The position numbers and the translations under genes are program-made. Of a stretch of 64,000 nt of DNA, positions 53,301 to 64,000 are shown in pieces. This DNA is from Gavia stellata (lineage: Eukaryota > Chordata > Aves > Gaviiformes > Gaviidae): assembly GCF_030936135.1 (NCBI RefSeq), contig NC_082603.1, forward strand, positions 35,754,329 to 35,818,328. Reading direction: 5' to 3'. The notes beneath the pieces are model-generated. The model did no database searches. It was not told the DNA's origin and saw only the letters and a list, made by a program, of their open reading frames with translations. Each line of letters begins with the position of its first letter. Positions within the stretch are counted from its first letter, which is position 1.

Positions 53301-55126
53301 AGGCTCCTTGTCTCAGTAATATCTTATGAAATTAGTCCCCCAGGTGTACTTGTGATGTAAAGAAAACTCTGTTGTACTTGTGCGCTGTTGCATTGTACAT
53401 CTGCATTTCACTCTATGTGAGAACGGGGAGAGAAGAAAGGTTTTTACCTTGCCTATGAATCTCACTGGGGATGGTTGAAAGTTTTCAGAGTTGTTTTCCG
53501 CTGGGAACTTGATCACGCAATTAAAATGCCCTGGATGAATATACCTTGATCTTTGAGAAAGGTCCCCGAGGAACAGAGTCCCAGATTTATAACCCTGCCT
53601 CTCCAGTTCTCTGAATTTCAACACGCTGATCAAGAGCTGGGTGTCCGTCCCAGTCTCCATCACCAGGACAGGTCCCTTCTGTGATGGATCACCTCTCCTG
53701 TAGCAGCTGGTCCTACTAGGCCAACTTGGACGTGGTAAGCAAAACCAGAAGACCCACCAGTGAAGATAAGAGCGCACACAGAGGGACAAAAAATCCAAAA
53801 GCACCTTCAGTCTATGACAGAAGAGGTACACCAGAGAAGTTGTGAGCTTCCAGATGGGACAATGCATCACGCAGAGATTTGGCTTGGCTTTGCATAGGGT
53901 ATGCCATGAAACCCTACAGGTGTGGACCTGGATGCCCCTTGCAGCAGGCCAGAAGCCATAAGAAAACATGACGGCTCAGACATGTGACCACCCCTTTACA
54001 AATTATTTGGAAGTTCCCAGAATGGATTTCAGACCTGCTCCCTGCCTTCACCCCTCCTGAGACGTGGAGGAAGAGACCTTCCCTGTGAGCTGGATGAGCA
54101 GATGAGGGCAATGACGGCACCCCCGGGGGCAGGACTGGACGGGACGCCCCAATGAAAAATTAGGTTCATGGCACCAGTTCTCTGCCTAGTGATGTCTACA
54201 GGAGACATTGGGCTTGATCCAAACCTTATTAAATCAATAAATGTCTTTTGACTGACTGCAGCAGTTTTAGATTAGGCTCCTAATGAGTACCAGAATTTTC
54301 ATTTAAAAGTTTATACGTATATAGATAGTTTTTTTTTTCTTGGTGCAGACCAGCCTGCCTGGCTGTGACATAATACAGAACGATGCAAATTTAAGTTTGA
54401 TTTGCTTTGCAGGCCAGTATTTGAGAGATAAAATAGTAAAATCTTTCTCAGGTAATTGGACAACAGCTGAAACTGTGGACACAAAGGCAACTTCCCTGGA
54501 GAATAAATTTCTTTCTAGAAACGTCAAATTTGGTAGGCCAGGCAAAGCTGTTGAGCTAAAACTTAGCAGAAACCTGTCACATATCCAAATACACTAAAAT
54601 ACAATTTCTCAGACAGTAAAATGAAACTGCTGAGTTTAACAATGACACCAAACTATATGAACTGAAGCCGACCCAAGCAGTCTTTGCACGATAACTAAAA
54701 GCTAAATTACTGATAATAAGGAGCACCCACAGCAGCGCCAGCCTTGCAGGACCCACGTGCAGCCTGGATGGTACAGGACAAGTCCCGCGGGAGGTCCGGA
54801 GCTCCGTGCCAGGGAGAGGTGAGCACGGCCAGCAATGCAGCCCAGATGTTTTCCGCAGCAGAAGAATGTTATTCCAGGCAGAATAACAAATGCCCATCCT
54901 GAAGGAGGTCTTGGGCTGCAGTCGGGGCCATGCACTGCACACGGGGGGAGCACATCAAACCGAGTGCCCCACAGATGGACCCGCTGCACCGCTAACCCGA
55001 GCAGCGAAGCCCCTGCCACCAGATCCCTGCAGCACATCTGCATCGCACAACCCCTTTGCTCTAAATACGGCTCCAGAGAGGCTGAGTTGAAGAAGATCAC
55101 ATCCCAGCTCCTGGATACGTTTGGGG

Positions 55127-55164
55127 AAAAAAAAAGAAAAAAACAAAAGGAAAAGAAACTAAAG
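55127..55164. repeat. A-rich low-complexity stretch
   Basis: Runs of A broken by G and C on the plus strand. No retroposed sequence was recognised on its 5' side. Confidence 0.8.
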
Positions 55165-57376
55165 CTTGCTAAAGCTGGAGGAATAAGCGCGTACAGAAAC
55201 CTTAAAGGTTTAAGAAAAGTCACTTCAGGAATATGACTGCTGCTCAGGTATCAGACAACATTAAATGACCATTGCAAAATGGTGATGGAAGGGTACCTGT
55301 CCCAGCAGCAAGCCTGCTTGGCCACCCCGTCACCACTGTTATTGACGATGGTAGTGCAAACACATCTGTTTATTGCTGCCCCGATCTCACTTCTTCTTAC
55401 TCCTGAGAAACCCTGTGCTCTCTTCTTCCCACTGTGACTATGACAGGTGGAAACAGGCTTCAGCTGCAGTGAGAAAATGTTTGGTTTAAATACGAAGGAA
55501 AATTTACTAATGTAGGAAAGAAGCACGTCTATAAAATGACCGCAATGGTGGAGGGTCACTATGGTTCAAGGGGAGCAAGTCCAACAACCGCCAGGAATGA
55601 CGGCCAGCATCATGAGTGTGCTCTCCGGTCAGATGACTGAGGTGATCTCTGAAGTCCCCTTAGGCTTAGTTTTTCTTTGATTTTCATGACTTGGCACAGC
55701 AGGAGGCAATGCTAGGAAATTACCATGGAAAATGGTTGCCTGTCCCCTTATTTAGAAGATGTGTCATTTCAAGGCCATTATACCACTCTGCAGATACCCT
55801 CGATACCTCTGGGTCTTTGATGTTCCAGTAGACTTAGCCAACGCTATGCCAATTATATATAGTGCCACTGAGGAACATGCATATTATTACATGTTATGTG
55901 CAATTTACAAAGAGTTAATTTAAATTTTTGGAAGACTATTAATATTTTTTGCATTTCAGACATGAAACCCGATGTATTAAAATATTAATACAGTAGTTTA
56001 ATTAGGAATCTTTATGTAGGAACCAGGACAAAATGCAATCAATGCATATAAATTGAGGGCACGGTCTGGCGCTTCCTGGCATGTAGAAATGTTTGAGACA
56101 AGATTATAAGCATGTTGCATTAACCGTAAGTTCACAGTTGGATGCTTATTCAATAAAGTAGTTCTGTTTAGCTGCAGCGATTAAATTAGCACAGAAAATA
56201 CTACCACATCTCTCACACACCTTGCTATGCTCCTTCTCCTTCCAAATGTCACTACTGCCCTTTTCTGCAGGCCTTCACAATTATTTACATTTTTGAATAA
56301 TTACTGGCAATATATCTAAGATTTCTGTATAAACCTGAACATCACTAACACCTGTGGATCATATAACTAGCCATTTAAAGGAAGAAATTTCTTTGGCAGC
56401 TGTTAGTAACGGATGTGGATGCCTCCTCTGTATTGCAAGTTTTCTTAAGAAAGGTACCGCTTAGCAGACAAGTTATTTATAGCATTCCTAAAAGTACTAG
56501 GGAATGTATAGGAGGTGGTCTTTAGAAAATAAAAATAATACCTTTACTTAAGAATAAACACACACATATCAACTAGAGAAGTAGTGATTATTTTCATCTT
56601 CTGCGAAGTGATGGCTTACACAAATCCAGACTTTTGTGGATGACAGATCTTCAGGGGACGCACGGGGATCACAAACATAGCAGTGAATTTAATGCCTCTG
56701 TGAACAGCCTCGTAAGTAGATTTATAGTTTCTATAGATGTATAGGTTAAATCTACATGCAGATTAAAATTGCAGGGTTTCAACAACCACTGTTTCCTGCC
56801 CTAATTTAACAAGTGCTCAGGCAGAGATGAGGACAGTTGTGCCTGCCAGGCTTGGCAGAGGTGTGGGGTTGGTGTTACACCCCTGACCGAGCCAGGATAC
56901 TAAAATGATGCACCCTACAACCTGACTTCTACAGCCTGGACCTCCAGTACCATGGAGCAGAGCTAAGCCTCGTGCCTGGCCCAGGGTCTCCAGTAGCTCG
57001 TCAAGGGCTTGTGGTGGCAGCATCTCACCCCACGTGCCGCTGCGGGGAGCAGGGGCTGAGCAATGGCTCCACCTTTATCCTCATCAATGAAAGGTAGGAA
57101 GAAAATCTTCTGCCACGACTCAGCTTTGATAAGAGAAAGTAAGAAATCCACTACCAGCTGTGGCTCCTGGCCAGGAGAGCACAAGGACTGGAGACATCCC
57201 GGCAAGGACGTTGCTGCTTTAGCAGCAATACAGACCATCTCAGTTTTGGCTGCTTGAGAAAAACAGTTGAATAAACCTACCTTGGGGCCAATGGTTAATG
57301 ATAACTCCCTCCGCTCACAACAGCCTTGCAAATTTGTTTGTAGGAAAATGCCTTTTGTCTTGAACTAAGATTGTGC

Positions 57377-57407
57377 TAATTTAAAAGCAAAATTTGCTTT
57401 TAAATTA
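57377..57407. repeat. 31-bp AT-rich palindrome
   Basis: TAATTTAAAAGCAAA and TTTGCTTTTAAATTA are perfect 15-bp arms around a single A. It is followed by more TTAAA/ATTTAA low-complexity sequence to about 57430. Confidence 0.85.
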
Positions 57408-58614
57408 AAAATTAAATTTAAAATTAAAAAAGGGCTATTCCATTCCCCGTTGGCTCCTCGCCCCTGTAGATGGAACCTCCTACCCTGGGTACACACTGTA
57501 ACGCCTTGTCTCCTGGGTTTAATGAATCAGCAAATCCATGCTATATTTACAGGAAAGGACCACATTATTCTTCTTAAGTACCAGAAATTCTGGGAAAAGC
57601 CAGCATAGGCAGTGCTAAACACCTGATCAATTAGGACCGTAGATGGCAGGTTGGGACTGTCCAACAAGCACTCCTCATGTGGGTGCTCTGGGAGAATCAC
57701 GTACTTCATAGGCTTACCCACAAAAATCTACACATTTGGATGATACAGAGGACTTAGCCATGAATAATTAGCAAATTGCCATTCATTATTAATTTACTGG
57801 ACCACTGCTTCTCTGTATTTTTCCCCGCAAGGCTCAGTCTTTCTATTTTACAGCTGCTGAATTTATTATTAATAGTTGAACCTTAGACATGGCCAACAAG
57901 TCTTCAGTTAGGGATACAATAAATTTTGTTATGTTCGCGGGATCTGGGGTGTTCATAACTCCCCAGACTGAGGTTCTTCTGCAAGGTGATCTGGCTATCC
58001 ATCCCCGGGACAGAAGTGGCTCTGGGTGACCTTCTGCTGGCCCTCCCCAGCTCACAGCAGCAGTGGGGTTGTCCTCTGGCCATGGGTGAGCAGCCATACC
58101 CCAGAGAAGTTCTCCTCCTGCCCCACCCACCCTCTGGGCACCGTCAGGTACAGCTCCATTAATCTACCGTCTCCTTTGCTCAGCCCATGTCGCAGCCAAA
58201 GTCAGCTTTTGCCTTGTCCTGACATCCCTTTACCTGCTTTATGACTTTCTGTTAGCTCACGGTTGCATTTATGGATCACTGAAAGCCAGAGCCCTTTTGG
58301 TAGAGGAAGAAATAATCCTTTTTCTGGTATCCTTGAGTATTATATCTGCACAGGATGCAGACGGGGAATACGCTTAACTCTGTCCCCGAGAAAGGCTCCC
58401 AGCTGTGCACAGCTACGATGACATTTATATATTGTACAGGGATGTGCAAAGAAATAAAATACAGATTTCCTAACTCTGCTATAAACATTTTTCTTTAAAA
58501 AACCCCAACCACCCAAGAGCAGACAGAAACAGCCATTTAGTAATTACTTAGCAATATTAGGCAAGGTGCCAATACCTAACAGCCAAGGTGTGCAGGCTTC
58601 CACGCTCAGGATTT

Positions 58615-58750
58615 GAAGCGCTCCCGCCGTAGCTGCGCGTTGTGGCAGCATTTTGATAAAAGCCCCCTGTGCCTTCGCGCACCCATTGTGGTTTTGCACG
58701 GGAACGCAGCGGGGCGTGCGGCAGGCTCCCGAATCGCGGCCTTTACTGGC
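58615..58750. other. Short CpG-dense islet in intron 6
   Basis: About 15 CpG dinucleotides in roughly 135 bases, bracketed by AT-rich sequence. It is too short for a classical CpG island and no transcription start or first exon was recognised. Confidence 0.6.
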
Positions 58751-59085
58751 AGCTGCACTACTGATGCTATTTCAAGCGCTCCGCATCTCAGACTGTATTG
58801 CACCAATGCAATTAACAATTTAAAATATACATTGAAATAAGACATCAGCGTCGAATTTTTAACATTTGTCACGTAACATGATGATCAAATTATACTTAAC
58901 CCTACATTTGACTATCAAATGTTGCAACCAACCATTAACTGCTAACACTTCCCCCACACATACCTGAACCAGCACATATGTTCAGCTATCGTTGCCAACA
59001 AAATAAAAGGTAAGTAGTGTTTCACAAGAGAAAATTCTCTCTGCAGGATTAAGTAGTCCATACGCAATACGTTGCTACCCTGTGA

Positions 59086-59100
59086 TTTTTTTTTTTTTTT
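59086..59100. repeat. T15 homopolymer
   Basis: Fifteen T on the plus strand, followed after a few bases by a second T7 run. Confidence 0.9.
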
Positions 59101-60679
59101 AATGTTTTGTTTTTTTAAAGTGATACTCTTTCTAGATCACATTAATGCAAACTATGAGCAAGGAAAGAACTTCACCAAATGATCTTCATTCCCAACTGAG
59201 ATCTAGATCACCACCTTTTGGAAACCTCTCCTTGTTTTGACTAGATTAAAAAAAAATCATAGTATAAAATAAGATGTTTCATCCTGGTCCTTCAGTCAAA
59301 CCTCAGAGCTAACATCACCCCCACGTTCCATTCCGTGAGGTCAGGATCAGACCCAGATTTCAGTGTTTTCTCCCACACTGTTCTGCTTCACACATCCCAT
59401 CTCTTTCATGATGGAGAACACCTATTTTTATTAGGTGTAACAATGTACTTGGTACTTATATGACATTTTCAACCTCTGCATCTCAAAGTGCTTTTTAAGG
59501 GTGGCTACATGGTATCTCAACAATTCAAAACTGATAAAATTGTGGCAGCAACTAAGAGACAGATTCAGCTCTGCTCTGTTCAAAATTAAACCAAACCTTC
59601 GTTTTACCTTCTCCGAATTACACCAAATTCTGTCTGCTTCTGGTGTAATATTCCTTTGCTTTCACTTCTTGCATTTTCTGTTTAAAGTAAGCGTAACGTT
59701 GTTTCCACTTTGTTAGTGAGTTCTCAAATATTAAACGAAATGGCAGCAAAGGCTTCATGCTATTTTCTGCTTATTACGTCTCTTCTGCAGTGACTCAGAA
59801 TATCCTGACAATACATATCGTATAGGAAGTATATTCAGAATGAAGTTTCATGGTTAGAACGCAATAACCCTAGGATTTAAGCAACTGAAAAGTTGCATTT
59901 CCACTCAATAAGGAATATCGTTATAAAGAGAAAAGCATGTAGGTTATATTCTAAGTTTTGTCTTTGAGTTTTATCAGTCTTAGAACAGATTAGCACTGTA
60001 GTTCAACAACGAACATCTTTGGATGCCACTGACAGATGGCTAGATATTCAACAAACATGAAATACTACAAATTCACAGACAAAAATTCTTTCAAGCAGTA
60101 CTTACAAGACCCATTTTAGTTAACCTTCACGCTACAATATCTCAATGCTTTGCTTCACCCTTTACAATGCTTATTGTCTTTTCAGAAGATTTAACTTCAA
60201 GTCCTCCACAACTGCTCTGTACCAGAGAGAGGCCAACGACCGACAAACCGACCCGTGAGCAGGGCTCTGGCACGCCCCGGTTATTCACCTCAGTATACTC
60301 CTTGAAACTAGCTGAAAAAGTTTTAAACTTTATCTGCGGTGGTGCCTTAGTGATCTGCTACTGCTTTACTGAGCAGAAAGATTTTTTCATGCGAAGTCTG
60401 TGTCTATACCACGACACGGGGTTGGGTTTAGTTGTGGCTTTTTTCGCGGATTCGTAACTATTGATACCCCCAAAATGTGCCATCACTTCCAGAACAGAAA
60501 CCCTTCTGCAGCATGGAATAAATAACCAGGTGCATTATTTCCCAGTACTGAGGAACACAATGGTATTTATACGCCTTGTGAAGAAACCAGGGGAAAAAAA
60601 GCAAACTACTCTTTTTTGGGCTTTTGAATCCATGTATGTGGAAACAAACAACCATGAACATTTGCCACATGTCCACGTT

Positions 60680-60685
60680 ACTTAC
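60680..60685 (-). promoter_or_regulatory. NEGR1: Splice donor of NEGR1 exon 6
   Basis: The exon ends ...CTCAACC and is followed on the minus strand by GTAAGT, a perfect match to the vertebrate donor consensus in the intron. The intron interrupts a proline codon after its first base (phase 1). Confidence 0.92.
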
Positions 60686-60837
60686 GGTTGAGAGGCAGGC
60701 TGGCATTGGTCGTCCCTAGCTTGTTGGCAGCGACACATGTATAGTTGCCAAAATGCTCTTCTGTCACATTGGTAACAGTAAGAAGTGATCTTGTACTATA
60801 ATTTTTAATAGTAATTCCTTGTTGACCATTGATCAGT
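60686..60837 (-). CDS. NEGR1: NEGR1 (neurotractin/Kilon) exon 6, second half of third Ig domain
   Basis: Internal coding exon of a GPI-anchored IgLON neural cell-adhesion protein of the neuronal surface. Read on the minus strand, the 152 bases hold one base finishing a split codon, 50 whole codons, and the first base of the next. The peptide starts [14 protein letters not shown] and includes [20 protein letters not shown], then [12 protein letters not shown]. The Y-x-C motif (NYTC, residues 31-34) carries the cysteine of strand F that closes the Ig-domain disulphide; its partner would be in exon 5, outside the window. Four N-glycosylation sequons are visible: NYS (12), NVT (23), NYT (31) and NAS (45). 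The sequence fits NEGR1 better than LSAMP, OPCML or NTM because of NGQQG and the NASLPLNPPSTAQYG run completed by the next exon. Acceptor and donor are both consensus. Identity rests on remembered family sequence, not on a search. Confidence 0.95.
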
Positions 60838-60857
60838 CTAGAAAGCAAAAAGAAAAT
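60838..60857 (-). promoter_or_regulatory. NEGR1: Splice acceptor of NEGR1 exon 6
   Basis: A pyrimidine-rich tract (TTTTCTTTTTGCTTTCTAG on the minus strand) precedes the exon, with AG at 60838-60839. The first exon base, A, is the third base of a codon begun in exon 5, probably lysine as in other NEGR1 proteins (inference). Confidence 0.9.
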
Positions 60858-63800
60858 GTCTGTAACTCATATACCATAAGCAATAATTTTCTTTTTTTCT
60901 TTCTTTTTTTCTCTTTTTACAGACATAACTGGTAGCACAGTGAGCTGTTTGCAAGCTGCCGACGTAGCCTGTCGAGCAAAATTACTGTAGCGGCAGATCG
61001 GAGAGGCCACGGGCAACACTGGGGCTCTGGGGTGTTGAGGGGAACAGTTTCTGCCTGTGCGTCCTACAGTCAAAGGGAAATGAAGACTAACACCCACGGC
61101 TCTGCCTGCCCGTGCGATAGGATACAAACTCTCAGACGGAGAGCTCAGTTTTTAAATTAGGCAAACCTAAGTAAATTTTAAATACCCTATTTGGGGCAGA
61201 AAAGTATTATGGGAAATCTTTCAGGGAGCGTGTTTCCAGACTCTGGAGATTGCTTTAGTCCTTACACAGCTCCAGCTGATGGCAGATGAGGATTAGGTAG
61301 CTGGAAACGCGAGTACGTAGCATCGTGACCGCAGTTTATTTTACAAGCCTCTACAGCTACAAATTAGACTTGCAATTAGGAAAGTTGTGCTACAGCAGCA
61401 CGGCATCCTGAGACGGCAACCTGAACAGAAACCAGGTAAGGAAGCGTAGGAAAAAGCCAAGCCAGGGCCCTCTTCACCCGGCTCTGTCTCCCTGGCTTTC
61501 AGCTTCCCACCCAAATTTCATAGGAACCGTGCAGGATTTTTGATGTTGTTTCCAAAGCCATGTCAGAAGCACTGCTGCTGCGCTGGGGCAAAGGAAGATG
61601 ACCAATGTAAATGCTGCTGTTGTAGGTAAACCACGTCTGATCAAACAGCGAGATGAGAAGGGTAACCACATTATTAAAACACTAGTTACAGTTGATTACT
61701 CATAATTCCTTACATTTCACGTAAAGAGCAGAGTTCTGGATTAAATACACAATTTTTGTTTGATATATTGAAAGATATAATCATATATCCTGGGAATTAA
61801 TGCAATCTGAGCATTCTGCCTAAAAACATTTGAAGTCTATCATTAATTGCACTTCTGCATACCGTGGATTGAATACTTCTCAACGTTACATGAGTGCCTC
61901 TGCTCCCATTTAATCACTATATGCTGCTGCACATACAGGGGATTTCTCTTCCCTGGGCAGTCTGTGTTGCTGTGAAGGACCCTGGTCTGCTCTGCGCAGC
62001 CCATCATCAGGGAGAGGACATAGCGTGTCCCACAGGGACATGTGGTTTTGCGAGAAACGTAAAAAAACGGGATTGAAATGCCTGGTTCGGGGTGAACACT
62101 GCAGTTAGAAGATTCATCTTTTCTCCAGAGTCGTGAAAGGCAGAAGTTTGTCCTTTCAACCTACACACGTGCTTCTGCACATGGATGTTTCTCCTCCTAA
62201 AGCTGCCAATGTCTGTCCCAGCTCTTTCTACCTCTCCTGCAGAGAAACCCAAGAGCCCCTTCCCCTCCAAAACACACCCTGCTACGCTGCTCCCGTGCCA
62301 GCACGCCACGGCTCGTAGCTGGTGACAGCGTTGTCAGCGTGGCATCAACCGACGCCGTGCACGTGGTGCTGGGGGAGGCAGAGCAGCGTTACTCGCTCCA
62401 GCCCTGGGTCGGATGCTTTCCTCAGGATGCCCCTTCCCCAGCCGGGAGGGCACAACCTGCAGCCACAGCCACCATCCTTCCCGCTGCCTTTTGGGGTTTG
62501 AACCCCCCCATCCCCTCTCCCGCCCCTTTCCCAGGGGACCTCGGTGTACCGGAGCGATAGCTCCACATCCACCTACGGCTTATTCCTACCAGCTGTTTCC
62601 AAGCGACCTCCATCCTTTTGGCCCACAACTGCTGCTTGAACTACAGCATCTCTATTTTACGGCTGTAAGGTTTAACTCATTTTTTTTGTCCAGAAAACAA
62701 TGGGTGTCGGGATTTCTGTCATCCCCATGCCCCTGCCGGCGCAGCAGCAGGGGCACCTTCCCTCCAGCGTCACCTTCCCCCCGCGTCCCTGCTAGGAAGC
62801 GGCTGACACTGGGGGGCCAGAACTGGAAGTGGAGTAAATGGAATCGGAGAGATATGCATATCAATAAGCCGTGTAATTAACGGACTGAGGAGTCAGCATT
62901 AGTTAGTATAAACCCAGCAGTTTTGAGGCTTTCCATTTGCAGTTGTAAGAACCAGATGCTTTTACTTTAAAATTAATGGCTCCTGCGTGCTGCTCTGCCT
63001 GGCTTATTGACTGAAGACAGCATTTATTACTTGTCTGGGTTTTACCAAGTTACTTCCCAGGCTGGAACAGCATTTTAAGTTGTGTGCAGCCACCCTACAC
63101 AGTTCTTCACCTTACTGCTTTGTACCACTAGCTCTAAAGGGAAGAGTGATCTCCTTTTTATTCCAGAGATTATGCCTATGCATCCAAAGAAGATCACGCA
63201 TCAGTACCAACCCCGAGGGGTACCTACCTTTGGTTTCATATTTGAATACCTTCACATTATTATAATATATTAAGCCATTATAATGAGTTTTGTTATTTCA
63301 AATGTAAGTCTGTTTAGTTTGTCAAGGATGATGGAATTAATATTTTTAGATAGGTGACTTTTGGGCTTCTTCCCTGCGGCTGTTTAATGTCTGAGATCTA
63401 ATTTCTGTATAACCCTATAACGTAACATACTTGAACAGTCATGAGTTTCAGAAACTAGGAGGCAGCACGGTGAAGCCATCCTCCTCTCCGCAGGGAATCT
63501 TTGTACAGTTTTGGAAGCCACACACTTTTAAAATTTTAAGATGCTTCTACTAACTGTTCCCCCAAATTTCCAGTCCCTTCCCAGCTCACCCCACCCTCCC
63601 CAGATCGGGGTACCCTTGGCTCGGGGTCTGCGCAGCCACCCGACAGCTCCCGCGTGGCGTTCAAGGCACCGCTTTTGACAGATAAAGTGCTGAATGGCCT
63701 GAGACCTGCCCGGGAGACCTCTCCTCGCCTCTCCCCAGCTATGAGAGGAGAGCCGAGGTGTTCAGCCTGCCCGCTGCCTGCCTTGGGAAGTGACCCGGCC

Positions 63801-64000
63801 TCCCGCGGGCTCAGCTCTCGGGGCTTTGGGCTCCTCGCCTTGCACTTGGCCAGGGAAGAATAGTGCAAAGCACGCTTGTGCGCCAGCGCTTACGGGAAGT
63901 TAAGGAACAGCAACTCTTGTGAGCTCGGTGATTAGGTAGAATTAGTCCTGCCAGCTCTCTGCCTTGAAGACCAGAAGTTTTAACTGGATGTAGTCTGCGA
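60838..64000 (-). other. NEGR1: NEGR1 intron 5, 3' part
   Basis: Sequence upstream of exon 6 in the transcript; exon 5 is outside the window. It has a pyrimidine stretch near 60890-60920, an AT-rich middle, and two GC-rich patches (about 62290-62860 and 63570-63870). No repeat family or coding exon was recognised. The open frames over the GC-rich patches on both strands lack known motifs and are explained by base composition. Confidence 0.85.

Larger units (their letters stand above)
47343..60679. other. Intron 6, 5'-most segment
   Basis: Unique sequence from the CR1 copy up to the exon 6 donor. The longest open frame of the window (218 codons, 53313-53969 minus) lies here without any recognised domain. 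Other items are an A-rich stretch (55127-55164), a 31-bp AT palindrome (57377-57407), a CpG-dense islet (58615-58750) and a T15 tract (59086-59100). About 55600-55660 vaguely recalls a worn CR1 end. Confidence 0.55.
3497..60685 (-). other. NEGR1: NEGR1 intron 6 (about 57.2 kb)
   Basis: Whole intron between the two NEGR1 coding exons, bounded by GT at 60684-60685 and AG at 3497-3498. NEGR1 is known for very large introns in vertebrates and this one fits. It holds CR1 fragments in both orientations, one hexanucleotide array, homopolymer tracts and GC-rich islets; the sub-regions are listed separately. No second gene was recognised on either strand. Confidence 0.93.

Noticed and set aside
53313..53969. 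218-codon minus-strand open frame, the longest in the window
   Set aside because: No recognisable domain or gene-family motif; mixed Cys/Trp/Arg-rich composition typical of a shadow frame; no promoter or splice context. A blastp search would settle it; a hit to a conserved protein would overturn this.
55590..55680. GACTGAGGTGATCTCTGAAG considered as a CR1 end
   Set aside because: Lacks the TTCCAACC block and the tail repeats, so insufficient support.
62290..62860. GC-rich patch in intron 5 considered as a CpG island promoter
   Set aside because: GC-rich but with few CpGs relative to C+G content, and no plausible first exon or start signal was seen.

Overview
This is vertebrate, almost certainly avian, nuclear DNA. 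Two things show it: several fragments of CR1 LINE retrotransposons of the type that dominates bird genomes, and two exons of NEGR1 (called neurotractin in chicken, Kilon in mammals), a brain IgLON cell-adhesion gene. NEGR1 lies on the minus strand, so its transcript runs from high to low coordinates. The species cannot be named from what is visible.

Layout along the transcript: 64000-60838 is the 3' part of intron 5. 60837-60686 is exon 6, the second half of the third Ig domain. 60685-3497 is intron 6, about 57.2 kb. 3496-3372 is the last coding exon, the end of the protein with its GPI-anchor signal and stop codon. 3371-1 is the proximal 3' untranslated region, which may continue past the window edge. 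The exons join in frame with consensus splice sites: exon 6 enters with one base of a split codon and leaves with one base of the next, and the last exon supplies the missing two.

The rest is non-coding. Four clear CR1 3' ends and one weaker one were found. Three of the clear ones, or four counting the weak copy (30609-30680, minus), sit on the minus strand or the plus strand as follows: minus at 6820-6892, 13106-13622 and 47106-47342; plus at 17930-18008 and 22674-22737. The longest keeps an open reading frame for the end of the CR1 reverse-transcriptase protein. There is one (CCCATT)n hexanucleotide array, a CA repeat, several homopolymer tracts, some short GC/CpG-rich islets, and a few strong inverted repeats. 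I saw no tRNA, rRNA, CRISPR, prokaryotic or viral genes and no second protein-coding gene. The remaining open frames look like chance.

I did not find a previously undescribed system. The observations most worth checking are a bulged hairpin at 42961-43017, a snap-back palindrome at the 5' junction of the long CR1 copy, the G-tract array on the NEGR1 sense strand, and regulatory elements in the 3' UTR.
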